Counted from the stretch's first letter, positions 45,201 through 57,522 are shown. The stretch is 64,000 nucleotides of DNA from Candidatus Omnitrophota bacterium (GCA_030692055.1 JAUYCY010000159.1:1-64000), one strand, 5' to 3'. A program made the numbers and translations. The notes: generated from the sequence alone by a model not told the origin.

Positions 45201-45512
45201 TTCTACCAGCTTAGTAGCGACATTTAGCCCGGTCTGGCCGCCTAAGGTGGGCAGTAACGCATCCGGCCTTTCTTTGGCAATAATTTTTTCTACGATTTCT
45301 GGGTTTATCGGCTCAATATAAGTAACATCAGCGGTCTCGGGATCGGTCATAATGGTTGCCGGGTTAGAATTGACTAAAACCACCTTAAAGCCTTCTTCTT
45401 TTAAGGCTTTACAGGCCTGGGTTCCCGAATAATCAAACTCACAAGCCTGGCCTATCACAATAGGGCCTGAGCCGATGATAAGAATTTTTTTGATATCTTT
45501 TCTTCTAGGCAT
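42294..45512 (-). CDS. carB: Carbamoyl-phosphate synthase large subunit
   Basis: CarB makes carbamoyl phosphate from bicarbonate, ATP and CarA-derived ammonia. The 1072-residue length and paired ATP-grasp halves ([14 protein letters not shown] and [14 protein letters not shown]) are standard, with [19 protein letters not shown] at the start and [15 protein letters not shown] at the second half. The C-terminal allosteric domain is present ([26 protein letters not shown]). Confidence 0.97.
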   Translation of the reverse strand: MPRRKDIKKILIIGSGPIVIGQACEFDYSGTQACKALKEEGFKVVLVNSNPATIMTDPETADVTYIEPINPEIVEKIIAKERPDALLPTLGGQTGLNVATKLVEKGVLSKYKVKMIGADYKAIKKAEDRKYFKNTMLKIGLDLPKSELAYSVKAAKRAISKIGLPAIIRPSFTLGGTGGGIARTYKEFEKIADNGLRNSMIHEILIEESVIGWKEYELEVMRDFKDNVVIVCSIENFDPMGIHTGDSITVAPAQTLTDKEYQQMRNAAIKIIREIGVDTGGSNIQFAVNPKNGRMVVIEMNPRVSRSSALASKATGFPIAKIAAKLAVGFSLDEIRNDITKETPASFEPAIDYCVVKIPRFAFEKFPEAGDILGISMKSVGETMAIGRTFKEALQKGLRGLEIGHSGLDNKSDYRAISDKKIKLRLKEPNASRIFYIKYALQKGFSVKEIYQLTRIDPWFIQNIRDIVDFEKKIKRAGKNISKELLLEAKQYGFSDRQIADLTGSNEIAVRKKRKLNNIEATFKLVDTCAGEFEAYTPYYYSTYEAEDETRKSKKKKIMILGGGPNRIGQGIEFDYCCCHAAFALSELGFETIMVNSNPETVSTDYDTSDKLYFEPLTFEDVMNIIDKEKPQGVIVQFGGQTPLNLAKQLKAAGAPIIGTTVASIDIAEDRDKFAKILNKLNIKQPPNGSAYSIDEARKIAKKIGYPVLVRPSYVLGGRAMHIVYDENSLEKFIAEAQKVSQEHPVLIDKFLEDAVEVDVDAVSDTKITIIGGIMEHIEEAGIHSGDSACVIPAYTLSDEIISTIKEYTCTIAKELKVKGLFNLQCAVKNDIVYMLEVNPRASRTVPFVSKATGIAWAKIAAAVMVGKKLSSFKIEQDKQISYIAVKEAVLPFSRFSGVDIILGPEMKSTGEVMGIDTSFGSAFYKAQAAAGQTLPLAGKVFLSVKNDDKRNIIFIAKKLYDMNFQIIATNGTWKVLTSNNIKAEKIDKIAKGSSRILELIKSEKIKLIINTPSGKKGQFDMKAMRSLAVRYGVPCITTISGAQAAVNGIETILKNNLQVKSIQDIILSSDI

Positions 45513-45525
45513 TTGCTCTCGCTTC

Positions 45526-45690
45526 GCTCACACACCAATTAACACTAATTACACACAAATATACACGAATTAATTTCCCGCCTTGGCGGGATCCCGCTAA
45601 ATAAAAATATTGAGAGGGGCGGGACGTGCCTATTCGTGTGAGCCTTGCACAGCAAGGCGAATTTGTGTTTATTTGTGTTTAGTCATCATT
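45526..45690. repeat. CACGAATT-type repeat between carA and carB
   Basis: Units like ACACACCAATTAACACTAATTAC and CACACGAATA flank a CCGCCTTGGCGGG palindrome. The block reaches into the 3' end of carA. A second copy is at 52668-52762. Confidence 0.65.
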
Positions 45691-46754
45691 TGAATAAACT
45701 CTCCAAACAAATAACCGGCTTCTTGCGGACCGGCTGAAGCCTCCGGATGAAACTGCACAGAAAATATAGGTAATTTCTTATGCCGCAGGCCCTCTAAAGT
45801 ATTATCGTTAAGGTTAATATGGGTAATCTCAATATCTCTTTTATTGAGCGAATTAATATCCACACAAAAACCGTGATTTTGCACCGTAATATAAACTTTT
45901 CCGCTGCGTAAATCTTTTACCGGATGATTTACTCCGTGATGGCCGAATTTAAGCTTATAAGTCTCGCCACCCAAGGCAAGGCCTAATATCTGCTGGCCTA
46001 AACAAATACCGAATATCGGCACTTTGCCGATTAACCTTCTAGTTGTCTCTATCACATATTTAACTGCTGCGGGGTCTCCGGGGCCGTTAGAAAGCAATAA
46101 CCCATCCGGCTTCATACTTAAAATCTCTTGGGCGCTTGTATCTGCCGGCGTAACCATAACCTGGCATTTATTTTCAGCGAGTTTTCTTAAAATATTATAT
46201 TTCACTCCGCAATCAAGGACAACTACTTTATATCTACTATCCCGAGTTTTTGACCAAATATACTTTTTATTACAGCTAACCTCCTTAACTAAATCCACAC
46301 CGATCAAGCCTTGGGAATCCTTGGCATCTTGAACTAGTTTCTTTTCGTCTATCTCCCCGGTTGATAGTACCGCCTTCATTGCGCCGGCTTCTCTTATATG
46401 TAAAGTAAGCGCCCGCGTATCTATACCTTCAATACCCAAGATATCGTTCTTTTTAAGATAATCGCCTAATGATTCTGTGGCTCGCCAATTACTGGCTATT
46501 TTGCTGCATTCCTTAACCACAAAACCGCTGAGAAACGGACGGCGCGACTCAATATCATCCTTGTTTATGCCGTAGTTACCGATTAAAGGATAAGTCATAG
46601 CCACAATCTGGCCTTTGTATGAAGGATCAGTAATTATTTCTTGATATCCGGACATACTGGTATTAAAAACTATCTCGCCATAGCTTTTGCCAACAGCGCC
46701 AAAGGATCTACCTCTAAAAATTGTACCATCTTCTAAAACGAGTAGTGCTTTCAT
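45669..46754 (-). CDS. carA: Carbamoyl-phosphate synthase small subunit
   Basis: The 361-residue glutaminase subunit has the N-terminal domain (DGTIFRGRSFGA, FNTSMSGYQEIITDPSY) and a class I amidotransferase domain with FGICLGQQILGLALGG and FHPEASAGP. It lies between pyrG and carB. Confidence 0.96.
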   Translation of the reverse strand: MKALLVLEDGTIFRGRSFGAVGKSYGEIVFNTSMSGYQEIITDPSYKGQIVAMTYPLIGNYGINKDDIESRRPFLSGFVVKECSKIASNWRATESLGDYLKKNDILGIEGIDTRALTLHIREAGAMKAVLSTGEIDEKKLVQDAKDSQGLIGVDLVKEVSCNKKYIWSKTRDSRYKVVVLDCGVKYNILRKLAENKCQVMVTPADTSAQEILSMKPDGLLLSNGPGDPAAVKYVIETTRRLIGKVPIFGICLGQQILGLALGGETYKLKFGHHGVNHPVKDLRSGKVYITVQNHGFCVDINSLNKRDIEITHINLNDNTLEGLRHKKLPIFSVQFHPEASAGPQEAGYLFGEFIQMMTKHK

Positions 46755-46760
46755 ATTCTT

Positions 46761-48584
<1,824 letters not shown>

Positions 48585-51170
48585 TTAAGCCTTCTTACTT
48601 TGCGCCGAAAAGCAGATAACTTTTTGCGATACTACGTCAGACATAATCCTTAATCCTTTGCCGCTGGTATCATAGACGCCAATAATATCTTTATACTTTA
48701 AAGATTGAGGCATAAGTTCGCTAAATAGATTCTTTAACTGCTTAAACCAGTCGTTATTAAATACAATATCTTTCTCTTCTGGGAAAAGCGCGATATAGAA
48801 TATGTTTGTTTCTACTAAATCCTGGAAAAAATGCGTTCCAAAGGATAATTCAGGCATAAGATTACCGTCTGAAAAGGCAATCTCCGCAAGTGCCGTTATA
48901 TTATTTATCTCCGCGAATCTAACCGGTACACCCAAAGAAGGCGTGGTAGTGCCCCATCTTCCCGGACCCATAAGCAGAGTGGGCATTTTTTCTCTGTCTT
49001 TTATCTCTACGTTTAGCTTTCCCGTTATACGGGCAATTTCATATTTATCCGACAAAATAAGCTTGCTATACTTTTGCGGATCAACATATATAATTCTTGC
49101 AATCTCCTGCGAAACATTACCGCCTAGAAAATAGCCGCTTGATTCAAAAAGAATACCTTCTTTGTCTACATGAGTTGGCATATCAACCTTACGGCCCAAA
49201 CCTTTTGTTTGTAGAGGCCTGCACTGCAATAGGTTTATTTTAAATTTATTATTCTCGGTAAAATTTATCGTAAACTCTATTTCAATAGGGTAATGGTAAA
49301 TCTCTTCCAGCGATTTTAATATCTTTTTAAAATAACCTGTCAGCGCATCGGCGCTAAATACGTTATCTATGGTCAGTATCCAAGATTCTTTGGCATCCTT
49401 GCCTCTTTCGCCTCTCATCTGCATCGCCTCATAGTCTTTTACCGCTATACGCTCTATATTTTTATAAGATATTTCGCTTATAAGCTCCTCGAGGCCAACA
49501 GTGCTAAGTTCATTGTTTTTTATATTTATAAGATCAACCTCGTGCTGTGAGTATTTCTTTAAATCATCTCTCTCCGCATATGGCCTGCGTAAGGGGTCGC
49601 TCAGCGCGACCATCCTGGGATAATCGCCTTCAACGCGGTTAACCGCTCTTGTGCCAAGGCCGAATACTAATCTCAGCATCCCTGCTTTGGGATTCATATT
49701 CGCATTCCAGACATAGGTGTTATAAGATACGCCGACTCCCGCCAAGTCCGGGAAGAAATATTGTTTATGATGCGCCCCGGAAACCCGCTGAACCAATAAC
49801 GCCATCTGCTCATCTAACTTATCTAAGCCTCTTTGTTTACGGTAGGTAAGGGCGTCTTCGTTCATGGTGCTGGCATAAATCTTTTTTACGGCTTCGGCGA
49901 ATTGAATATATCTTTGTTCAGGAGTTCCCTGGTTTGCTAAAAATATACTTTCATATTTTCCGGCAAAGGCGTTTCCAAAATCATCCTCTAGGAGCGAGCT
50001 TGAACGTATTATAATGGGAGAGGAACCAAAGTATTCTATAATCTGCTGAAACTGTTCCATAATCTCCTCATCAAATACCCCATACAGCATTTTTTCTTTT
50101 AAAACCTTTGCGATCTCAAAATAACCTTCGTCTGTTTTTTGCTGCATACGCAGTTTCCACCAGCGGTTTTCGACTATATATGAGTAAAATATATCCGAAC
50201 CTATGTAGAATGAGTCGTGCGGCTCTGAAAGAACCTGCCAGTCAGATAACTTTTGCGAAAGGATTTTTCTGGCTAAAAGCATACCTGCGGTTTTGCCGCC
50301 GACAAAGCCTGTGCCTATCAATCTAGATTTTATTTCGATGAGTTCAGGGAGTGAAAAGTTTTCTATGACCAGAGATAAAATCTTTTTACTTTTTGTTAAC
50401 ATGATACTGCAGAGCTTTTTTGTCGTATTCTTTGTCTTAGTCTTTGCCGCAGCACTTTCAACAAGCTCTCCGGCTTCAAGAAACAAACGATCCCAGTAAT
50501 CAAGGTTTCTCTTTGCCCCTTCCGCTCCTCTTTCGTGGATATATGAGAGTAACTTTACGGCATTGACGCTATCTATTATAGGAATAAACTTATCGTTTTC
50601 TTTCTGATGCGGCAGAAACATTGTCGGCGAATAGCGATTCCATACTTTTAAAGGGTGTATATAGCAACTGTCTTGGCAATGGTATACGTCGATAAGCAGC
50701 TGCGTGGTCTCGCGAATACGGGCTATGGATTTAAAAGAGTGGTTGTTGCGCAATATAGAAAAATAGGTAACCGTCTTAAGCTCGTAAAGATAAGGGCAGG
50801 TAACCATAAAAAAGTTTCCGATCATAAGGTCGCTCGCCCATGCCGAAAGTAATTCCGATAAACAATCAAACACATAGTACGCGCCTTCACCAGCCTCGGT
50901 AATAATGCTGTTTACTTTTACGGTAAAAGTCTCAAATCCGGCATAAGCATTAAGCTCGTATCGCTTTATATTTTTAGAGGGCTTAAGCACTTCTTTATGC
51001 GAAGCAAACCTTATGTAGATAACTTTTTTATTCTCAAGTAAAGCCTGGCTGACAAAAGGCTTTACCAGGTCGATATAATCTTCTATATCGTCTATCTGCC
51101 AGACTACATTATCCCCTGCTCTTAGGCCCGTAATTACGCTATCTAAACCTTTTATTCCTGTGCTTATCAT
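48585..51170 (-). CDS. Degenerate KaiC-like domain fused to PEP/pyruvate-binding domain
   Basis: The start at 51170 (MISTGIKGLDSVITGL) follows GGAGG by 9 bases. Residues 1-210 follow the KaiC/RecA pattern but lack a Walker A: where GxxGxGKT should be there is GDNVVWQIDDIED. Residues about 290-680 match the N-terminal nucleotide-binding domain of PEP synthase/pyruvate phosphate dikinase (GGKTAGMLLARKIL, IIIRSSSLLEDDFGNAFAGKYES, LVQRVSG). The phosphohistidine and PEP-binding TIM domains are missing, so it is unlikely to be a PEP synthase. Total 861 residues. It follows gltD by 13 bases. Confidence 0.75.
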   Translation of the reverse strand: MISTGIKGLDSVITGLRAGDNVVWQIDDIEDYIDLVKPFVSQALLENKKVIYIRFASHKEVLKPSKNIKRYELNAYAGFETFTVKVNSIITEAGEGAYYVFDCLSELLSAWASDLMIGNFFMVTCPYLYELKTVTYFSILRNNHSFKSIARIRETTQLLIDVYHCQDSCYIHPLKVWNRYSPTMFLPHQKENDKFIPIIDSVNAVKLLSYIHERGAEGAKRNLDYWDRLFLEAGELVESAAAKTKTKNTTKKLCSIMLTKSKKILSLVIENFSLPELIEIKSRLIGTGFVGGKTAGMLLARKILSQKLSDWQVLSEPHDSFYIGSDIFYSYIVENRWWKLRMQQKTDEGYFEIAKVLKEKMLYGVFDEEIMEQFQQIIEYFGSSPIIIRSSSLLEDDFGNAFAGKYESIFLANQGTPEQRYIQFAEAVKKIYASTMNEDALTYRKQRGLDKLDEQMALLVQRVSGAHHKQYFFPDLAGVGVSYNTYVWNANMNPKAGMLRLVFGLGTRAVNRVEGDYPRMVALSDPLRRPYAERDDLKKYSQHEVDLINIKNNELSTVGLEELISEISYKNIERIAVKDYEAMQMRGERGKDAKESWILTIDNVFSADALTGYFKKILKSLEEIYHYPIEIEFTINFTENNKFKINLLQCRPLQTKGLGRKVDMPTHVDKEGILFESSGYFLGGNVSQEIARIIYVDPQKYSKLILSDKYEIARITGKLNVEIKDREKMPTLLMGPGRWGTTTPSLGVPVRFAEINNITALAEIAFSDGNLMPELSFGTHFFQDLVETNIFYIALFPEEKDIVFNNDWFKQLKNLFSELMPQSLKYKDIIGVYDTSGKGLRIMSDVVSQKVICFSAQSKKA

Positions 51171-51183
51171 CTCGATAACCCTC

Positions 51184-52656
51184 CTAAATAACCGGCAAAT
51201 TGCTTTCGCCCATGAGATATTTGTCAATAGAATGCGCTGCGCTGCGGCCTTCAGAGATAGCCCAAACTATTAATGATTGCCCGCGCCTGGCATCCCCTAC
51301 AGAAAATACATTTTTAGCCGAAGTCATATAATTTATATCTGTTTTTACATTACCGCGTTCGTCAAATTTAACGCCTAAGTCAGTGAGCAATCGGCTGTGT
51401 TCGGGATGGATGAAGCCGACAGCTAAAATCGCCATGTCAGCGTCAATGGTGAAGTCGGAACCGGAGATTTCTTTCATTACCGGACAATTGTTACGTGAGA
51501 CGTTGGACGTTGGGCGTGGGACGTCTGGAGCGACAAACTCTACACGGACACAAGAGAGTTTTTTGAGAATATTGTCTTCGCCGATGAATTTTTTGGTAAG
51601 GATACACCAATCGCGCTGCGCTCCCTCTTCGTGGCTTGAGGTTGTCTTTAAAAGTAAAGGATATTTTGGCCAAGGATAATCGTCAGTGCGGCATTCATCA
51701 GGCTTTAACATAACTTCAATTTGAACGACGCAAGAAGCGCCTTGCCTATTGGCTGTACCAACACAGTCAGCGCCGGTATCGCCGCCACCGATTACTACTA
51801 TGCGTTTGCCTTTTGCGTCAATAAGTTCGCTGGAAACGATATTCTCTTTTGCAACGCGCCTGTTAACTTGAGTTAAATAATCCATCGCAAAGTAAATATC
51901 TTTTAGCTCTCTACCTTCAATTTTGAGGTCACGCGGCGTCCGTGAACCTATCGCTAAACAAATAGCATCAAATTCTTTCTTTAACTTAGAAACTTTATAA
52001 TCTATGCCGATGTTAATCCCCGTAATAAATTCCATTCCTTCTTTTTCTAAAATCGCCAGGCGCCGATCAATTATCCATTTCTCCAGTTTAAAATCAGGAA
52101 TACCGTAGCGTAAAATTCCGCCGATTTTATCATCGCGCTCAAAGACTACTACCTTATGACCGGCTTTATTGAGCTGATCTGCTGCAGCTAAGCCTGCCGG
52201 ACCCGAGCCAATAACTGCTATTTTTTTATTGGTGCGTTTTTTAGGCGCATTCGCGCGGATAAAACCCGCGTCAAAAGCATATTCAATAATCGCTAACTCA
52301 TTCTCCTTAATCGTTATCGGGTCATCATTTATTCCTAAGACGCAAGCATATTCGCAAAGCGCAGGGCAAAGCCTACCGGTAAATTCGGGAAAATTATTAT
52401 TTGCTTGGAGTAAGCCAAAGGCCTTTTTCCACTGGCCGCTAAATACCGCATCGTTATATTCGGGAATATAGTTACCGATAGGGCAAGCCCAATGGCAAAA
52501 GGGCGTACCGCAATCCATGCAGCGCGATGCTTGCTCTTTTGTTGCTTCATCCGAACGCGGTGAAATTACATCGCGATAGTCTTTTAAACGCAGGCATACC
52601 GGCCTGCATTTTGCCTCTTGACGCCTACTTTTTAGAAAACCCTTTATGTCACCCAT
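51184..52656 (-). CDS. gltD: Glutamate synthase (NADPH) small subunit
   Basis: GltD passes electrons from NADPH to GltB. Starting at 52656 (MGDIKGFLKSRR) it is 490 residues, with Cys of two Fe-S clusters (CMDCGTPFCHWACPIGN and CPALCEYAC), FAD loop VIGSGPAGLAAADQL and NADPH loop VIGGGDTGADCVG. A repeat-derived insert (APDVPRPTSNVSRNN) sits between VRVEFV and the strand before FTIDADMAILAVGF. The frame upstream to 52713 is repeat-encoded. Confidence 0.95.
   Translation of the reverse strand: MGDIKGFLKSRRQEAKCRPVCLRLKDYRDVISPRSDEATKEQASRCMDCGTPFCHWACPIGNYIPEYNDAVFSGQWKKAFGLLQANNNFPEFTGRLCPALCEYACVLGINDDPITIKENELAIIEYAFDAGFIRANAPKKRTNKKIAVIGSGPAGLAAADQLNKAGHKVVVFERDDKIGGILRYGIPDFKLEKWIIDRRLAILEKEGMEFITGINIGIDYKVSKLKKEFDAICLAIGSRTPRDLKIEGRELKDIYFAMDYLTQVNRRVAKENIVSSELIDAKGKRIVVIGGGDTGADCVGTANRQGASCVVQIEVMLKPDECRTDDYPWPKYPLLLKTTSSHEEGAQRDWCILTKKFIGEDNILKKLSCVRVEFVAPDVPRPTSNVSRNNCPVMKEISGSDFTIDADMAILAVGFIHPEHSRLLTDLGVKFDERGNVKTDINYMTSAKNVFSVGDARRGQSLIVWAISEGRSAAHSIDKYLMGESNLPVI
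51494..51530. repeat. GACGTTGGACG repeat in frame within gltD
   Basis: TGAGACGTTGGACGTTGGGCGTGGGACGTC resembles the block at 57413-57512. The insert keeps the frame. Confidence 0.7.
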
Positions 52657-52667
52657 ATTTTTTAAAT

Positions 52668-52762
52668 CACGAATATACACGAATTCGCGCTTCGCGCTCA
52701 CACAAATCAACACGAATTAATTCGTGAACATTCGTGTGTAATTCGTGCCAATTCGTGTATTA
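52668..52762. repeat. CACGAATT-type repeat between gltB and gltD
   Basis: ATCACGAATATACACGAATTCGCGC and AATTCGTGAACATTCGTGTGTAATTCGTGCC face each other. Same family as 45526-45690. Confidence 0.7.
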
Positions 52763-55700
52763 GCCATCGGAGACTTCCGCCATTTCCAGCTTCTTTTGTA
52801 TCTTTCTTCCGGATAAGATACGCCTGTATTCTGTCGGTATAACTTTAATAAACTTTGTAATTTCTTTTTTAAAATTATCAATAATTTTTTTAGCAACTGC
52901 GCTTTGGGTATATTTGTAATAGTTACAAAGCAAATCGTAAAGCGTAGCTTCGTCTTCGCCAGAGAGAATTTCTAATTCTACCATTTCTAAGTTACATTTT
53001 TGCTTAAAATCACCGCACACATCGTATATATAAGCAATACCGCCGCTCATACCTGCGGCAAAATTACGGCCTGTCTTTCCGATAATAACTGCCCGGCCGC
53101 CGGTCATATACTCACAACCATGGTCTCCCACGCCCTCAACTACAGCGTTCAAGCCTGAATTACGTATACAGAAGCGCTCTCCCGCAATACCCCGGATGTA
53201 AGCCTCGCCGCAAATTGCGCCGTAAAACGTAGTATTACCAATAATAATATTATTTTCAGCCGCAAAGCCTGCATTTTTATCAGGATAAATAATAATTTTT
53301 CCTCCGGATATTCCTTTGCCAACGTAATCATTGGCCATACCTTCTAACTCAAAGGTAATCCCTTTGGCTAAAAAGGCGCCGAAACTTTGGCCGGCAACGC
53401 CTTTAAATTTACAAAGAATAGAATCCTGGGCTAAACCTTCCTCGCCATAGCGCCGGACTAACTCTCCGCTCAGCATTGCGCCGGTAGCTCTGTTAGTATT
53501 ATTAATTTCAAATGAAACCCGCACTGGCTTTTTCTTTTCTAAAGCGCTCTTACACATCTTTATAAGATTTTTATCTAAAACAAGACCCAACCCTTTATCT
53601 CTTTTAGATTTGTAATATCGACTATAATCTTCGGGAACTTGCGGTTTATAAAGGATTTTGGAATAATCAATTGCCTTTGCCTTAGAAGGAATAATGTTCT
53701 TGTTTAACTCCAGAAGGTCTACCCTTCCTATCATCTCATTTATTGTTTTAATACCTAGGCTAGCCATGATTTCACGCAGTTCCCGGGCTACAAAACGGAA
53801 ATAATTTACTATATATTCCGGTTTTCCGCTAAAACGCTTTTGTAAAGTATCATCTTGCGTAGCCACACCTACCGAGCAGTTATTGAGATGGCAATGCCTT
53901 AACATAACACAGCCGATTACAATAAGCACCGCAGTACAAAAACCATATTCTTCAGCCCCAAGCATTGCCGCAATCGCAATATCGCGGCCGGTGCGCATCT
54001 GCCCGTCAGTTTGCAGGCGCACTCTGGAACGTAAATTATTCAGCATAAGCGTTTGGTGGGTTTCGCTGAGCCCTAGTTCCCACGGCAACCCCGCGTATCT
54101 TATAGAGCTACGCGGTGACGCCCCTGTGCCTCCGTCACCGCCGGAGATTAGAATCATATCCGCATGGCCCTTGGCAACGCCTGCGGCAACCGTTCCTACG
54201 CCGACTTCTGAAACGAGTTTGACGCTTATGCGTGCGCGAGGATTGGCATTCTTTAAATCAAATATCAGCTGCGCTAAATCTTCGATAGAATATATATCAT
54301 GATGCGGCGGCGGCGATATTAAGGTAACTCCGGGAGTAGTGTATCTGGTGCGCGCGATTACTTCGCTCACCTTATGCCCCGGTAATTGCCCGCCTTCGCC
54401 GGGCTTTGCTCCCTGTGCAATTTTTATCTGTATCTCGTCAGCATTAACAAGATAATTTATAGTTACGCCGAAGCGGCCGGAAGCAACTTGTTTTATAGCA
54501 CTACGTTTTGAATCTCCATTAGGCAAAGTTACAAATCTGGCCGGGTCCTCACCGCCTTCACCAGTATTAGACCGGCCGCCGATTCTATTCATGGCAATAG
54601 CGATTGTTTCGTGCGCCAAAGCGCTTATTGAACCAAAACTCATTGCTCCGGTAGCAAAACGCGTCATAATACTCTCAACAGGCTCAACCTCGTCAATAGA
54701 GATTGGAGTATTTTTTTTTCCGCCTCCGCCTGAGGCGGATGCGCCTTTGGCGCAAGAGGCGCCTGCTTGCCGGACGGGCAGGGATCCGCCTTCGGCGGAA
54801 AACTTAAGCAAACTTCTTAAAGTCACCGGATTATCCGACTGATCATTTATCATCTGCGCAAACTGTTTATATCTATTGTCGTCATTATTGCGCGCCGCAT
54901 CCTGCAAAGCGGCTATGCTTTCGGGATTCCAAAGATGAAATTCTCCGTCTCTTCTCCATTGATAAACACCGCCGCTCGCTAAATGCGTAACGCCCGCATC
55001 TCTTTCTATGTAGGCATCTTTATGCCGTTTAATAGTTTCTTCTGCTATTTCGTCAATACCGGCGCCTCCAATTCGCGATACGGTTCCGGTAAAATATTTT
55101 TCTATAAACTCGTTATCCAAACCTAAAGCTTCAAATATTTGCGCGCCGCGGTAACTGCGTAGCGTAGATATTCCCATTTTTGACAATATCTTTAATATTC
55201 CGTCTGTTAATGCTTTATTATAATTCGTAAATGCTATGCTGCGGTCTAAACGAATTTCTTTCTCGGCGATAAGATATTCAATTACTTTATAGGCAAGATA
55301 CGGATTTATACAATCTGCACCGTAGCCAAAAAGCAAAGCCAAGTGATGCACCTCTCTGGGCTCTGCGCTTTCCACGATTAAGGCAACTTGCGAACGTATG
55401 GTTTTTCTTACAAGATATTGATGGATAGCGCTCACCGCCAAAAGTGCCGGAAGAGCAATTCTATCTTTATCAACTCCCCGGTCGCTTAATATTATAAAAG
55501 AATACCCTTTTTCAATGGCGTATTCTGCTTCAAAACAAATCCTATCTAGTGTATTTAAGAAACCATCTTTAGCGCTTTCTGCATCAAAGAAAGTATAAAT
55601 TGTCTTTGCTTCAAACCCGTTTATACTGATATCGCGGATTTTTATAAGCTCCTCATCGGTTAATATCGGATTCCTTACTCTAAGCTTGTGGCTATGCTTT

Positions 55701-57400
55701 GGGGTTTCCTCCAAGATATTTTTTTCAGGGCCGATAAAGCTTTCTAGGCTCATCACAAGCTTTTCCCTTATAGAATCTATAGCCGGATTAGTCACCTGCG
55801 CAAACAGCTGCCGGAAATAATTAAAAAGAAGCTGGGGACTTTTTGATAAAAAAGCGTGAGGAATATCAAGACCCATAGAACCTATCGGCTCTTTACCCTC
55901 CTCGGCCATTGGCTTTATAATCAATTTAAGGTCTTCCCGCGAATAACCAAATGCCTTAAGCTGCGACATTAAATCCGTAAACTTCGTTTTACCAGAAGCA
56001 ACGCCGATAAGCTTATCAAAATCAACCATATTTTGGCTATTCCATTTTCCATAGGGCGAGCGCATAGATACTCTTTCTTTTATTTCGGAATCTTCTACTA
56101 TACGGCCTGATTTAGTATCGACAAAAAGCATATTGCCAGGTGTAAGTCTACCAGAAGCTTTAATATCGCATGGCTTGATATCTAAAACGCCAACCTCGGA
56201 AGCCATTACCAAAAAATCATTTTTTGTCACAATATAGCGGGCCGGCCGCAGGCCATTTCTATCCAGAACAGCCGCAATATTTGTTCCGTCAGTAAAGGCT
56301 ACGGCTGCCGGACCATCCCACGGTTCCATAAAACATGCGTGATATTTATAAAAGTCCCTAAGTTCTTTGTTCATAAACTTATTGTGTTCCCAAGCTTCGG
56401 GAATAAGCATCATCATCGCATGCTCAAGAGACCTGCCCGATAAAACTAAAAGCTCAAAAACGTTATCCAGCGCAGCGGAATCACTTCCTCCTTCAACGAT
56501 AACCGGCTTTATTTTTTCTATGTCAGCGCCGAAAAGCTCACCGCTAAGTATGCGTTCTCTTGCTCTTATCCAATTTATATTGCCGCGCAAGGTATTTATT
56601 TCGCCGTTATGCGCTAAAAACCTAAAAGGCTGCGACAGGTCCCAGGTAGGAAAAGTATTAGTTGAATAACGCGAATGTACTAAACATAAAGCACTCTTTA
56701 TGCTTTCATCCTTAAGATCAAGGAAAAAATTCTCTAGCTGCTGCGGCATAAGCAGCCCCTTATAACAAAATGTGCGGCAGGAAATATTAGTAATATAAAA
56801 CGCCTTCTTTTGTTCTAATTCGGATGCGCGAATAATATTTTCTACTTGTTTTCTGATTATGTAGAGTTTACGTTCAAAAGCTAATTGGTCTTTTTGGCTT
56901 TGGCTAGAGGAGACCAAACCACGGCCCTCTGGCCAGCTGCCGATAAAAATCTGAGTAAAGATAGGCTCAGTACTTTTAGCGCCGTGACCGATGCCTAAAT
57001 CATCTCTAGGGACATTGCGCCAGCCTAAAACAATTTGGCCTTGCTCTTTAATGACCTTCTCAAATGTTTCTTTACAGAATTTGCGCTCCTGGCTATCCTG
57101 AGGCAAAAATATTAATCCGGTACCGTATGCTCCGAGCTGCGGCAAATCAATATTTCCTTTAGTTATCTTTCTGAAAAACTCATCTGGCATCTGAATTAAA
57201 ATTCCTGCGCCATCACCGGTTTTCGGGTCTGAACCCACTGCTCCGCGGTGCGATAAGCGGCGCAGAACCTCAACCCCTTGCTTTATAATGGTGTTAGACT
57301 TTTCACCTTTGATATTACAGACAAAACCCACACCGCAAGAATCATGTTCAAACCTCGGGTCATAGAGCCCTTGTTGTTTGGAAAAATGATTATATTTCAT
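52760..57400 (-). CDS. gltB: Glutamate synthase (NADPH) large subunit
   Basis: GltB transfers the amide of glutamine to 2-oxoglutarate. From 57400 (MKYNHFSKQQGLYDPRFEHDS) the product is 1546 residues. The glutaminase Cys is in HDSCGVGFV, the FMN/2-oxoglutarate region includes ISPPPHHDIYSIEDLAQLI, and the 3Fe-4S ligands lie in CVMLRHCHLNNCSVG. The C-terminal beta-helix is present. An in-frame repeat (54718-54802) adds GGSLPVRQAGAS and following residues before PISIDEVEPVESIM. The ATG at 57439 is an alternative start in repeat DNA. Confidence 0.95.
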   Translation of the reverse strand: MKYNHFSKQQGLYDPRFEHDSCGVGFVCNIKGEKSNTIIKQGVEVLRRLSHRGAVGSDPKTGDGAGILIQMPDEFFRKITKGNIDLPQLGAYGTGLIFLPQDSQERKFCKETFEKVIKEQGQIVLGWRNVPRDDLGIGHGAKSTEPIFTQIFIGSWPEGRGLVSSSQSQKDQLAFERKLYIIRKQVENIIRASELEQKKAFYITNISCRTFCYKGLLMPQQLENFFLDLKDESIKSALCLVHSRYSTNTFPTWDLSQPFRFLAHNGEINTLRGNINWIRARERILSGELFGADIEKIKPVIVEGGSDSAALDNVFELLVLSGRSLEHAMMMLIPEAWEHNKFMNKELRDFYKYHACFMEPWDGPAAVAFTDGTNIAAVLDRNGLRPARYIVTKNDFLVMASEVGVLDIKPCDIKASGRLTPGNMLFVDTKSGRIVEDSEIKERVSMRSPYGKWNSQNMVDFDKLIGVASGKTKFTDLMSQLKAFGYSREDLKLIIKPMAEEGKEPIGSMGLDIPHAFLSKSPQLLFNYFRQLFAQVTNPAIDSIREKLVMSLESFIGPEKNILEETPKHSHKLRVRNPILTDEELIKIRDISINGFEAKTIYTFFDAESAKDGFLNTLDRICFEAEYAIEKGYSFIILSDRGVDKDRIALPALLAVSAIHQYLVRKTIRSQVALIVESAEPREVHHLALLFGYGADCINPYLAYKVIEYLIAEKEIRLDRSIAFTNYNKALTDGILKILSKMGISTLRSYRGAQIFEALGLDNEFIEKYFTGTVSRIGGAGIDEIAEETIKRHKDAYIERDAGVTHLASGGVYQWRRDGEFHLWNPESIAALQDAARNNDDNRYKQFAQMINDQSDNPVTLRSLLKFSAEGGSLPVRQAGASCAKGASASGGGGKKNTPISIDEVEPVESIMTRFATGAMSFGSISALAHETIAIAMNRIGGRSNTGEGGEDPARFVTLPNGDSKRSAIKQVASGRFGVTINYLVNADEIQIKIAQGAKPGEGGQLPGHKVSEVIARTRYTTPGVTLISPPPHHDIYSIEDLAQLIFDLKNANPRARISVKLVSEVGVGTVAAGVAKGHADMILISGGDGGTGASPRSSIRYAGLPWELGLSETHQTLMLNNLRSRVRLQTDGQMRTGRDIAIAAMLGAEEYGFCTAVLIVIGCVMLRHCHLNNCSVGVATQDDTLQKRFSGKPEYIVNYFRFVARELREIMASLGIKTINEMIGRVDLLELNKNIIPSKAKAIDYSKILYKPQVPEDYSRYYKSKRDKGLGLVLDKNLIKMCKSALEKKKPVRVSFEINNTNRATGAMLSGELVRRYGEEGLAQDSILCKFKGVAGQSFGAFLAKGITFELEGMANDYVGKGISGGKIIIYPDKNAGFAAENNIIIGNTTFYGAICGEAYIRGIAGERFCIRNSGLNAVVEGVGDHGCEYMTGGRAVIIGKTGRNFAAGMSGGIAYIYDVCGDFKQKCNLEMVELEILSGEDEATLYDLLCNYYKYTQSAVAKKIIDNFKKEITKFIKVIPTEYRRILSGRKIQKKLEMAEVSDG
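54718..54802. repeat. GC-rich palindrome in frame within gltB
   Basis: TTCCGCCTCCGCCTGAGGCGG...CCGCCTTCGGCGGAA is a near copy of the intergenic element at 12994-13081. It encodes about 28 residues in a linker before the central domain and keeps the frame. Confidence 0.85.
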
Positions 57401-57412
57401 AATATATTGTCT

Positions 57413-57512
57413 ATCGGTTGCGGTTGCGCAACTCGTCACGGTTACGTTTTACGTAAGACGATAGACGCGAGACGAAACGAGCCTCGCAACCGTTCAACGT
57501 ATAACGTGATTC
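57413..57512. repeat. TTACGTAAGACG-type repeat upstream of gltB
   Basis: CGGTTGCGGTTGCG, GGTTACGTTTTACGTAAGACGATAGACGCGAGACG and CTCGCAACCGTTCAACGTATAACG units form an imperfect dyad. They supply the alternative start of the gltB frame. Confidence 0.6.
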
Positions 57513-57522
57513 ATAATGCAAA

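Noticed and set aside
48585..51170. Phosphoenolpyruvate synthase
   Set aside because: The phosphohistidine swivel domain and PEP-binding TIM barrel are absent, and the N-terminus is KaiC-like.
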